This document shows, piece by piece, positions 28,767-40,026 of a stretch of 64,000 bases of DNA. Location of the stretch: assembly GCF_018831695.1 (NCBI RefSeq), contig NC_056714.1, positions 24,250,376 through 24,314,375 of the forward strand, given 5' to 3'. The stretch comes from Puntigrus tetrazona (lineage: Eukaryota > Chordata > Actinopteri > Cypriniformes > Cyprinidae). Position 1 is the stretch's first letter. Each line of letters opens with the position of its first letter. Made by a program: the position numbers and the translations under genes. The notes beneath the pieces were generated by a model. It saw nothing but the letters and a program-made list of their open reading frames with translations. It was not told where the DNA came from and ran no database searches.

Positions 28767-30659
28767 TATCCATACGTTTTCATCTACAATGAAAATCACA
28801 CCTTTGTGGTTTCAACCAGGCATACTGTATACAAAGCGCTAGTTCTGCCCCTGGCTTGTGAGTGCCTTGAATCCTCAGCAAATATCACTTCCTCGAAAAT
28901 GCTGCCACACAAACATGCTCAGAACTTTCCAACATAACCAGAAAAAGTTCTTCTGCTGAGATTTTATAAATACACCCTTAACCAGAGGCTGGTGTGCATG
29001 CCGTGGCAATCCGGCCCGGCATCTTTGCGTTTTATTACAGGGGCTCTCTGCGCCTAAAAAAACTAAAGCACGGTGAAATCATTCATTTTCTGGTCTGATG
29101 TCATCTCAGACTCTCCATAATTGCCGGAGTCCGGCGTCTTGTGTCTATAATTGGTAGAGACACCGCAAACTCTCTGAGAAGACACTGTAGGTGGGTACTG
29201 GTGGATTCATTATTTTGTCGTAAAATTGAAGCGGGAGGTCATCAAAAGGAAAACCATTTTTCAAGTCTCTTCTTTTTTCTTCTCCTTTTTTCTTTGTGGT
29301 TTGAAAACCAGGCCTTGCAGGCAAGTTCTACTTGTTGTCTGTCTGTTGCTGTTGAGAACCGGTCGCAGTCGCCGACTGATGTGGGGTGCTCGCAGAGGGT
29401 AATGATAGATCTGTTTCCCAGAAACCTGCTGTAATTCAGCACATTTTAAATGTATGTTGATAATTTTATATAATTTATGCGACCATAGAAGCCATGGAGG
29501 TTATTTAGGGTGAAGGCATTGCGTGGAGGACGACAGGAAGTTGAAAGTGATGAATATTTGTGTATATACAGTACGAGCCCATGAAATGCTGCCGGCTTTA
29601 TTTTGAGGGTGCATTTTGTGCACATTTCGATGGGAAAATGCCACAACACATTTGCTTAGTTATTTTAGGACAGATGTCATCTGAGGTCACCCCATGTGGA
29701 ATGAGCTTTAATTCAGCTTCTCAAACATGCTTTGCACATTTGAATTAATAACAATAAAAAACTGAAGCACCACGTCACAATGCTCCTGCAGAAAGAGTGT
29801 GATGAAAAGTGTAGGAGGGTTCATAAAAATTCAATATCACCCTCCCACAACCTGCAAAATAAAGCCAAACAGCGCATTTTAAACGAATATTCAGGGTTAT
29901 TTAGAACTTAATGTCTATGAATGTTCTCTACATTACCACAGGAAATATAAAAAGTTTTAAATCTATATTTTAAATCTCTTTAACTGAATAGCAGTGAGAG
30001 TGAATAAGACTGTCAGTCCTCAAAATATGGCCAAGCATCTCGTTTTGTGTTTTTACAGAAGCAGAAATAAAGACGTGGGATGGCATGAAGATGAGTGAAT
30101 TATATATTAATTTCTTTAAAATATTTCTTTATTGGTCCTTTTCTGTTCTGAGTCAACTGCACTGCTTTCCCACGTTAGGAGATTGATTTTACATGACACA
30201 TTGCTGCCATCTGTTGCTCGATTCATGCAGCACCTGTTGAGTTTATTGTGTAGTAAACCAAATACCATAAAAAAAATCTTTATTTTTCACACGCGGTGAT
30301 GCTTCGAGGCGATAAACAGGCTGTGATATGCTGGAAACGTCCAGACAAATGACAGCTATTCAATAAACATTAAATTATATTAAATTCATCAAACATACTT
30401 ACAAGCTGCAAAACAAAATAGCTGCAAAACATTGTGACGTATTTTTGTAAAGCGTTACCACAGTGTGTCCCGACTGGAAAAGGGTTGCATAAACGTGCCC
30501 AACCGATTAAAACAAACAGACACGACATACAACAGACACCAAGTTACAAAATTCGCAGTCTGCCTCCTGCAAAAGTCTTTCCTAAAAAACACTGAACTTT
30601 TATCGCCCCCTAGTAACGTCTATATTTAGGAGTTGTCATAAATCCAGATGGATTGATTG

Positions 30660-30830
30660 ACAGCTCCGACTGTCTCGAAGGCCCCGCCCCCTCGGCTCAA
30701 CTGACCGTGCAGAAGCAACTTATGCGTGGGAACAAAACTTCTTACATTTCGCTGAATTATTAAGCTTTATGTGGCATAACGTATTATAAACACATCACGT
30801 TTTCACTTAAAGCATATTAATGCGCACATA
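30660..30830 (+). promoter_or_regulatory. tcea3 proximal promoter and leader
   Basis: A GC box (GCCCCGCCCCC, about 30681-30691) lies 140 bases before the tcea3 start codon in a locally GC-rich stretch. No TATA box is seen at a fixed distance. Promoter function is inferred from position. Confidence 0.45.
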
Positions 30831-33800
30831 ATGACGCGAGAGGAGGACCTGTTGCGGATTGCTAAAAAACTAGACAAGATGGTGTCTAGAAATAACATGG
30901 TGAGATCCTAATTTTGACGCAACGCTTCGCGCTGTTTGTTTGTGCATGCTGCTTGCGAATAACGCCTTTAAACTTTTTTGCATGCGTGTTTATGCTGTTT
31001 TAATAACGCTTGATTTTGGAACAGGCGTGCACAAGGGTTGTTTAATTTTGTTGGAAGTGTGCGAGAGACCGTAATGTGTTTGTAAGAGGACTACAGAGAC
31101 GCATGTGACAACAGGTGTTGGCTGGGGATTGCGCAGATTTACTTTAGATTTATTCAGGGCAGCGACAAGAACGAGGACCAAAGTGTGATCGAAACGGGCA
31201 GAGTTTTGTTGACATGTTTGTATGCACGTTTTGTTAATGCTTAACAGCATGTATGTATTGGATTCCTCGTAGTAAACGGCACAAGGTCGCGGAGGCGGTG
31301 TGTGTTTTGGCCGACATAAATATTTCCACACGCACGGGCAGAGGATTTAAAGGGATAGTTCATCCAAAAATGAAAACGAAAGTTCTGCAGTGTTTTTGCT
31401 CACCCTTATGTTGTTTCTGTATGACTTTTAATTGTGAAACACAAATGCAGAAATGCCTGCGATTTTGCAACAGTCGGACACTGAGTTATTATGATGTAAA
31501 ATAAATAAATACGTTAAGTAATATTATGAACGAAATGAAGGTAATTAATAGGTCATTAAAATGATTGAAATACTAAATAAATAAATATATATATTCCCCT
31601 GTTTGTATAGGATGGAGCTATAGATCTTCTGAGAGAATTGAAAGATTTCAACATGACACTGAAACTTCTTCAGGTATGTTTGCTGGATCAGTCGTATTGA
31701 TATACTTTATTGATTCCTTAGGGAATTATAGCTGCAAAGCTAAGGTATCTCAAAGAGCCTTAAACGCATGCAATGCAGTCAATACAGATTGTGCAAAACA
31801 AAATAAAATATTGCAATATTCATTCGGTGTCAACTCCACTAGAGATCCCCTGCTCAAATTCTTTACTAATATTTATTCAGGGAAAAAAAAAAAGAGTAAA
31901 AACTATTGTAATGAAAGCCAAAATATTAAATTCTTTATTGCATTATTGCATTTAAAAATTTAAACCACCTTCAGTTTTTTTTTTTTCAGAATTTTGCAGG
32001 TCTGTAATTCAAAAAGTATTATATCTATTATATATTATACATATATTATGTATTATATCGATATCTAAACTCCTTTTTAGATATTGGACCTTAACAAACT
32101 TTTATTTTGGTAAGTTAATTTTTAAGGCCCTATGTGGCCCTAAAAGGAAAGTTTATTAAGAACTAGTGTCTAAAACTACATTGCAATATCTTTAAGACTT
32201 CTTGAGTTATAAGCACACAAACTTGGGAAAAATAGACAGATATTTAAGTCATATTGAAATACCGTTATCTCTGGAACTAAACCATAGGGCCTTTAAGATG
32301 AAGATGCCAAAAGAGAAGTTTGTGTTAAGGTCCAATATCTAAAAGGGCAATAAGATATGTTTCAACTAATTTTTGAGTTACAGTCCTGCAAACCACTGCA
32401 AAAAGGTCCTCTTTCCCCATTTTTGAATGGTCACCATTGTCACGTAATGCAACAAAGGTAGCTAAATTTAACAGATTTTACTTACAGACTTACCAATCTC
32501 TGTGTAAAACTGACATTAATGATGCTGCCATCATTCTTAAGTCATTTTAATGAAATTGTAATTTGGCTCTGAATTTTGTCACGGAATTCTGAAATAGAAA
32601 GTTATAAAATGATGAGGTAAGATATGTTATGCTACATAAATGCAGCTGCTCCTTTGTTTGTCTCTGAAAGTCAAGATTTACTTTCTTCTAGGATACAAGA
32701 ATTGGCATGTCTGTAAACGGAATAAGAAAACATTGCACAGATGAGGATGTTGTCAACTTGGCAAAGATCCTTATCAAAAACTGGAAGAAGCTTTTAGGTG
32801 GGTGTAATGTTTTAAAGAAAAAAATATAGTCTTCTATTTATTAAGTTCGAAAAGGTTAGTTCATTATAGTCTGGCATAAAATGTAATGATATAATGCATT
32901 TATGCCTTTTATGTTTTTATCAGAATCAGCTCAAAACCAAAAGTCTGAGAGGTCGAATGAGGTGAAGAATGGCAGTCTTCCGAGCAAGCCATCAGGGTCA
33001 CCCAGCAGAACCTCTCCTGAGTCCAGGTACGTTTGCTAAAAACAGGGAAAATCATGGAGGTATTCCAGACATTTTGTAAAATGTAATTGATTCTTTCCAA
33101 GGAACTTGATCAACAGTCTGACCAATCATAATGCTTAAATCCACCATTTTGTCCGACAAACAAATCAGACAGGGTAGTAGATTAACTGATTTTCATTCAT
33201 GGTCGATTCGTGCTTTAAGTAAATATGAAAAGACGATCTTGTTGACTTGCCACTTAAACTGATGTGCTACAGCGATCTATCATGACACACAAAAGAGCCA
33301 CAAAATGGCATTTATTGTTTGAATTTCTTACAACACCGATTTATGCAACAGGAGAAATGAGCTAAGACTTGTTTTTGGGGCTGTGAAGAATAACCTGTTT
33401 ATCTTGTCAGTCCACGAAGGTCAACAACAGAAATTAAACCAGACTTAGACTCTAACAAGAAACACGATGAAAAACACAGAAGAGAGAAACGTGATGCAGA
33501 GCTCAGGAACAAAAAACGAGAAAGTGAACAGAAAAAAGAGAAACAGTCTAATAACAATAAAAAGGAACGAGAGAGGTGAGAAACCCCTGTGGCTTAAAAA
33601 AAAGTCCCTATGCCCCTGCAGAACCATGCCATTAGATTGAGTTTTATGTGCATTCTGTTTAGGAGAGATGTATTGAACAGTGATCATCTCCCTCCCCCGA
33701 TGACGCATTCATCTCTGCCTCCCAAGTGTCCTTCTGTTGGGGAAGTAAAGAGGGAGAGGTTAGGGCTTGTGCATGCGGTTGAAGCATGTGACTGTGGTTA

Positions 33801-36800
33801 GGAGGAAGCACTTATATCACGTAACAAAACACACAGCCATTTCGGATGATTTAGCAAATTAACAACTGTGCATTTTTGCACCTATTCTGCAAACGTGTAG
33901 ATCTTCTGTCGGTGCGATATAATATCTGTGAATTTATTTAATGATTACACTCTTAAATTCACATTCGAATTACGGTTCTGCGTTGCGCTTGCTACATCAG
34001 TTCAAATGTTCTTTGTTTTTAATGGTGCATGATCCATGAATGGTGTTCTTTTTTCTCTTTCGCAATGCATTTGTAACGTGGTTGTCCAGTACAAAGGTGG
34101 AAACGGTAACAATTTTTACTTTTGTTTAGGAAAGATGCTCCTGTTGATTTTTTCCCTCCTGCTTCGATCAATTCCCACCCTCCTCAAAGACGCTCATCGG
34201 TAGATGTAAAGAAAGAGAGGTCAGAGCATTTTGCATGCTTGGACATGTGTTAGATAAGAATGTGTCATCGAAATGCAAAACGTACTATTTTCTATTGGTT
34301 ATATTGCATGCTCTCTTCAGTGGTAGTTAATATAGCAATGGAAACCTCAAAACATTTTTTTTTTTAAATACGTCAAAATAGAAAATAGTTATTTAAAATC
34401 ATAATAATATTTGACAAATTTACTGTATTTTCGATCAAATAAATGCAGACTAAATAAGCATTAAAAAATTATATATAAAAAATCTTACTAACCTCAATCT
34501 TTTCAGTAGTCATTTATATCAAGGTTAAATGCAAAATTTGATTTTTGCATCTCTTGTACAGAAAAGACATTCAGGGTCATTTACAGTCTTCTCTTCAGTC
34601 TCATCCTCTTAAACGTCCCTCCATAGATGGAAAGAAAGAAAGGTTGGACACTGTGCTGGAAGTGCATGCAGTGTGTGACAGAAAACAAACCTTTTCATAT
34701 ATAAGCAGTCTCCTTCACGTTGAATCAACATTTTTGTTTTCATGCAGGAGAGATGCACCTCCTCCTCTTTTTCCTCTTCATCATCACCTTCATCCTCCAC
34801 TTCCTCCTCCTCCTATTCCTATCCCTAAGCGTTCATCAGAGGTGAAGAAAGAAAGGTCAGGGATCGAACTTGAGGATGTTTTTCCGAATTTGTATCATTT
34901 ATAATACTTGTGTAGTAAATGTCTAACATAGGGAGTCACTACCAAATACCTATCTTCACAGAAAAGATCCTCCTGAAACTTTACCTCCTCCTGCTCCTAT
35001 CCTTTCTTCTCCTCCTCCTCCCAAACGTCCATCACTAGAAGAACCCAAAGAAAGGTCTGAGCACCTTTCAGTTAAAGTTCAGCAAGAGGTTTTGCCAGTA
35101 AATAGAAAAGCAGAGTGTCACATATTATTACTTATGTTTTGGAAAACAGTTGTTGCTCTAAATAATTCTGCTTTTGATTGATGGGTAATTGTAATTGATC
35201 ATTTTTAGATGACCTAGTATCATACATGCGCTTCAAGTTTCTCTTTGTAATGCCACATTTGAATTGTATATTTCTTGCCTAGGGCAAAAAAAGCACCTGA
35301 TCCGAATGCCCCGCTTCCTCCTTTACCTTTTTATTTGCATCCTCCTCAGAAACGCGAGATGAAGAAAGAGAGGTTAGGGCTTGGTGTGTTGTTTTTTGAG
35401 TAAACAAAGTACTGCCAGTCTTATTTAGCATCATTTTAGCATAACACTGTGTTCTAACCAAGCACAATGTTCCTTGTCTCATAAAATAATAAGTGACTTT
35501 CTTTGCTTAGAAAAGAAACAGTTGAACCCAGTGCTTCTCTTCCTCCGGTTCCTCTTCATCTTCAGCCTCCTACACCGACAAAACGTCCCTCATTAGACAC
35601 AAAGAAAGACAAAGAGAAAGAAAGGTTAGGGTCAGACGAACTGAAAAGCTTGTTGATATTAAAAGCTGTGTGCCTGTGTTTTTTTTACTTAAAGGAACAC
35701 TACACTTTTTTTTGAAATAGACTCATTCTCCATTCCCGATATGATTAGGAACTATACTGTCATTCCGGCGTAATAGTCAATCAACTTGTGCTGCTGTACT
35801 TCACTGTGCCTGCTGTGGCCATGGGAGTTCAATTCGTAATCATATTGGACTAGAATATCACAACTTTTCGTTTTCCACCGGTCTTAGTACACAATGTAAC
35901 TACAGAAGTGTTAAGTTTTAAATAGGACAAATATCGAAACTCTTCGGTCATTTTTGAACGCGATGCTACTGGTCTAACTGGCTTCAGTGTTCTGTGCTAA
36001 GCTATGCTGAAAGTGCTTTCGCCAGACCCGGAGATTAGCTGAACAGATTCCAAAATGGTAAAACTCATCTTATTATCTCTGGGGGAGTTGGAGAATGAGC
36101 CTATTTCCAAAAAAAGTGGAATTAATTACTTCATCACCTGAAAATAACTAAAGCTGTTTTACTGTAGTAAAGATACATCAGACCTGAGGCGGCGGACGTC
36201 TGAACATAATGAAAAAGATAGGTCAGAAGCATGATGAATACTAATCCTTGGACAAGATCGCTATTGAGTGAAATTAAACTTGAGGTTGCAGTGTGTCGTC
36301 TTAACTAAACTGTCGATGTTATGAATTTAAATAAAAAAATAAGGATTTTGATATAATTTACTCACCCTCATGTTTCAAACCTGTATGACGTACTTTCTTC
36401 AGTGGAACATCTAAACAATGCACTGTCACTGTATTTCATACAAATTGTGCGTTACATTCATACTTGAGGATGAGTAAATGATAACAGGATTTACATTTTT
36501 GAGTGTTAAGTCTTTGTGGGTATAATATTCGGTCACCATCCCATAGAGCTGAGACAATGCTTCTTTTTCAGAAAAGACACAAATGACAGTAAACCACTCA
36601 AAAGGCCATCAATGAAGATCAAGATCGAGAGGTTCGAATAGATGTTTTGCAACAGAATGAAGGCAGAGGGCAGCAGAAGTGCATGCGTTATTCTCTTTTT
36701 GTGTTGGGTGTTTTTGGGACGTGACCGTTTCCAATACTCACGGCTTCTTTGGGATCACTAAAACAATACAAATAGTCAATTTTGTTTCTCGTTCTACTTT

Positions 36801-39800
36801 TGTTTCTAGAAAAGACTCAACAGATTCTAAAAAGCCCCATTCTAGAAAGCTCAGCCTGGATGGACGGAGAGACAGGTCTGCTCACTCATCACTCTTTATT
36901 AAAAATGCTGAAAATATTTGACATTTTGGGAGCAAAGAAATCAGGTTTGTGTTTTGCACTTTAGTAGGGACTCTACTGACTCCAAGTCGAGCCATCACCT
37001 TTTTAAAAGACAATCAAGTGAACCTAAATTGGAGAGGTAATCTGCAATGCAGTAGTAAAGTTTTTAAACTTTAAACTAAAGTGTTTAAACTGAATGTTTA
37101 ATCTGTCTTGTTTCTCCAGGAGAGATTCTACTAACTCAAGGTCTGGCAGCTCACCTCAGGCCAAGAAATCTAGTGAAAGGCAAGAACTATATTTACAGTA
37201 GTCTCACTGTGACCAGCATGCCATATGGCTTTATTATTCTCCGTAGAGTTCTTTGCCAGTGGTGGCATTATGTTCCCATTCTCATCCTTTCGGAAGGGCT
37301 CAGATATACTTAAAATTCTGCCCACTTCATGACCCAATTGTAATAAACCACATACTAATAAATTGACAGATCACAAAAATAATGTTGTTTCACAGTGAGC
37401 AGTAATACATAATACTGTTGGGACATACAATTTAAGTACTTTGTTTTAGTCTGTGACTTTCAGAGTGCATATGCTTTGTTTAAATACTATTAAATTTAAC
37501 CCTGTAGTTGTGGTGAAGGATTTTCAGCACAGCAAAAGGGCTAATGCTGGAATTTACTACACAGCTTTTAAAATCTGAGCAGATTTGAAGAGACTAGGCA
37601 TCATACAGTTGTTTCTTACTCTGTAAGAAAGTTACAGAGTAAATTTGACATCATACACTAAACAACGTAGGAACAAATCATCAACTAGTCAAAGTGTAAT
37701 CTACCATTTACATTTAAAAGAAATAGAATTTTGGTTTAACTGAGAGTCCAAGACAGACATTAGAGAAATCCTTCCTTTTTTCCCCATACAGCAAGAGTAA
37801 ACCAGAGACCCCGAAGACGCCCACAACACCCACAAGCCCCCTCTCTCCATCGTTTAGCTCTGGTATGGGTCCTTTATCTCCTCGTCTGCAAACCGGGGAT
37901 CCCATCAGGGACAAATGCATCGAAATGCTGGCCGCTGCACTACGTACAGATGGTACGCAAAACAAACAATGACAAACACTCCACACCCACACAGACAAGC
38001 TGACACAAATTGTTTTGATGCTCATTATTTTGCAGATGATATTTTACAATATGCTTTTCCTCTTAGATGACTACAAAGACTATGGGACAAACTGTGAGGG
38101 CATGGCTGCAGAAATCGAGGATCATATCCTTAGAAACATATGTGCTGACTAAGTCAAACTAAATGCAGCATCTTCTTGAAAATATTGTTTAATGTGTGCA
38201 AGCTGATTTCCTTAACCGTGTCCTTCTTGTTACATATCTACCAGGAGATAAAAGCCACAGACATGAAATACAAGAACAGAGTTCGCAGCCGTATAAGTAA
38301 CCTCAAAGATCCCAAAAATCCCAATCTGCGTAAAAATGTTTTAGCTGGAGCCATCGATTTGAACCGCATCGCCATCATGACTGCTGAGGTGGGCATTTTA
38401 TAAAAAAAAAAGAATGCATATAAATTACAGGTTAAAAATGTGTCGTTTAGCACAAAATCTGTAAAACAAAAAACAAAAAAACAACCAGTACAATCTGAAA
38501 TTGTTTTAAGCAATTCTGTCTTATTTTCCAGTAAAAATATAAAACGCTTAAATATAATAAAAATTATAAAATGTAAATATTACATTATATATTATTATAT
38601 TTGGCAAGCATTGCATTCAAAGAATTTACATTACTTTTTTCGTTTGAGAAATACTGTTTTCACATAAAAAAAAATGTAATGCAACCTTAATAATTAAATT
38701 AATTCACCCAGAAATTCAAAAATGGTCTTTTTCGAAGCAACTTTTAGCAATAAAGTTACAAAAGCTGTCACTGGGACAATACCTTTTCTATAGATATACT
38801 TGTGTACCTATTGGGTTCAAATATGTTTAATTTAAGTACTAATATGTATCTTTTAGGTACCAAAATAGACCCTTCGGAGTTCTATTAAAAATTGTCCTGG
38901 CACTTCGAAGCTCTATCACTGCAGTATATGGGTTGATCCCTTTAAAAGTCTAAATGTTAAATAAAGTGGACTCAAACTTAACAAAACATCCCTCACATGG
39001 CTCCGGGGAGTGAATAAAGGCCCCCTGTAGCGAATCCATGTGTTTTTGTAAGATAAATATTCATATTTCAAACATAATGAACAGGATAATTTTATTTTTG
39101 GGTGAACTAAACCCTAAAGTATGAAATCTGCCGGACCTCAGATTTGTATCTACAAATGAAGTTATTATTCTTACCATATTTGCCCGAAAAATATGATACA
39201 TTTATGCTTAAAGCAAGAAAACAGATTATAAGCAATTTATGTTTACAGTGCTGATGCAAAAGGTAACCTTTAAAATTAGGTGTTGACAAACAGATGGTAT
39301 ATCTGAAACGAACGCATAATACACTGTTTATAAATAAACACTGTTTTCTTGTTCTTGTAGGAGATGGCTAGTGATGAGCTCAAACAGTTGAGGAACGTGA
39401 TGACCCAGGAGGCCATCCGAGAACATCAGATGGCAAAGACTGGAGGAACCACCACTGACCTGCTGCAGTGTGGCAAGTGCAAGAAGAAAAACTGCACCTA
39501 CAACCAGGTACACCTATGAAACCTGTCTTACAGTTATTAGCTCCACATATTTATAATGCAAGAGAGCCCAGTAGTGTGCCTAGTCATAGTCTGAGTAATG
39601 CACTCAGGTCTTTCAGGTTGTCCCTTTTGGAGAGTCTTTGAAAGTGAGCCCTCTTGAGTTTTTACAAAGAACCCTTGATCAATTAAACAAGTCTGTGGTT
39701 ATTTTAAAAATATTCTTATATAAAAAAGAACGTAACTAAAATGAAATGTGCTTATAAATTAATTCAGGCTTCAATTATTCATTATTTCATTTTTTGTGAG

Positions 39801-40026
39801 AATGCATGTACTCATGAATATTTTGTACATTTCCAGGTGCAAACCCGCAGTGCTGATGAACCAATGACCACCTTTGTGTTGTGCAATGAATGTGGTAACC
39901 GCTGGAAGGTCAGAAAAATATGTTTTGGCTCATGTATTTACCAATTATTTCTAAACAAACCATTGCGCAGTAGAAGAATGCAAGTAACACAAGTGTCTTT
40001 TAATATGTTTTTTCTAGTTCTGCTAA
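30831..40026 (+). CDS. tcea3: tcea3, TFIIS-type transcription elongation factor with expanded linker
   Basis: TFIIS proteins rescue backtracked RNA polymerase II in the nucleus by stimulating transcript cleavage. Exons: 30831-30899, 31611-31673, 32692-32797, 32924-33026, 33411-33575, 33663-33758, 34130-34219, 34562-34642, 34748-34855, 34962-35054, 35283-35372, 35511-35624, 36168-36221, 36572-36631, 36810-36875, 36965-37036, 37120-37179, 37792-37952, 38067-38123, 38234-38388, 39361-39507, 39837-39908, 40018-40026. All join in frame to give 696 aa. Residues 1-79 form the N-terminal LW domain and 80-168 a charged linker. Residues 169-496 come from twelve repeat exons. The polymerase-binding central domain and the C-terminal zinc ribbon follow, with CGKC, CNEC and the catalytic R-S-A-D-E-P loop. 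The end is W-K-F-C. Human TCEA3 is about 348 aa, so the linker is the anomaly. Single-exon choices within the array are less certain than the flanking domains. Confidence 0.92.
31345..31430 (+). repeat. fragment of the GGGATAGTTCATCC interspersed repeat in tcea3 intron 1
   Basis: AAAGGGATAGTTCATCCAAA is followed by GCTCACCCTTATGTTG and TGTATGACTTTT, the standard order of this cyprinid repeat end. A further fragment in the same gene lies at about 36345-36505. Confidence 0.7.
34330..34510 (-). repeat. interspersed repeat family A, copy 5, in a tcea3 intron
   Basis: The minus-strand family end is visible: TTACTGTATTTTCGATCAAATAAATGCAG, then AATCTTACTAACCTCAATCTTTT. It lies between the second and third repeat exons. 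Confidence 0.6.
35691..36119. mobile_element. MITE-like element with inverted ends in a tcea3 intron
   Basis: The left end has AAGGAACACTACACTTTTTT and GAAATAGACTCATTCTCC. The right end has GGAGAATGAGCCTATTTCC and AAAAAAAGTGG, an inverted match over about 30 bases. The interior phrases CCCGGAGATTAGCTGAAC and GATATGATTAGGAACTATAC belong to a repeat well known from cyprinid genomes. It sits between the Pro-rich and Ser-rich halves of the exon array. Confidence 0.7.
37180..37791 (+). other. GC-AG intron of tcea3
   Basis: The exon ends GTGAAAG and the intron begins GCAAGAAC. The acceptor is CCATACAG at 37791. No in-phase GT donor lies nearby, and the joined protein matches the TCEA3 order (S-S-E-R then S-K-S-K-P-E-T-P-K-T-P). 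GC donors are a known minor class that usually has otherwise strong flanking bases, as here. Confidence 0.7.
38124..38233 (+). other. U12-type AT-AC intron of tcea3
   Basis: The intron starts ATATCCTTA, the exact minor-spliceosome donor. It has the branch-site motif TTCCTTAAC at 38208-38216, about 18 bases before the end, and terminates in AC. Joining 38123 to 38234 restores E-D-H-I-Y-Q-E, the conserved TFIIS central-domain sequence. No GT-AG alternative gives this. An AT-AC intron in a Xenopus TFIIS gene is known from the early minor-intron literature, so the position may be ancient. Confidence 0.95.

Larger units (their letters stand above)
23300..30659. other. intergenic DNA between the LTR element and tcea3
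   Basis: No recognised gene. It holds three copies of interspersed repeat family A, one nested MITE-like insertion, one long palindromic MITE and two exon-like segments near 25 kb, all listed separately. The stretch at about 29.0-29.2 kb is less AT-rich than its surroundings and could be regulatory. Confidence 0.45.
33663..37179 (+). other. array of twelve homologous phase 2-2 exons in tcea3
   Basis: Twelve exons of 96, 90, 81, 108, 93, 90, 114, 54, 60, 66, 72 and 60 bases follow one another. Each begins by completing an Arg or Ser codon, usually followed by K/R-D, and most end K-K-E-R or D/E-R. The first seven carry Pro-rich centres and then K-R-P/S-S. The last five are Ser/Thr/Lys-rich (for example R-K-D-S-T-D-S-K). 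Because every exon has length divisible by three and the same phase, any subset can be skipped without changing frame. Together they add 328 residues. Human TCEA3 has one stretch (R-R-D-S-V-D-S-K ... K-R-P-S-V-E-R) that looks like a single unit, which suggests tandem exon duplication in the fish lineage. The regulatory or structural role is unknown. Confidence 0.85.
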
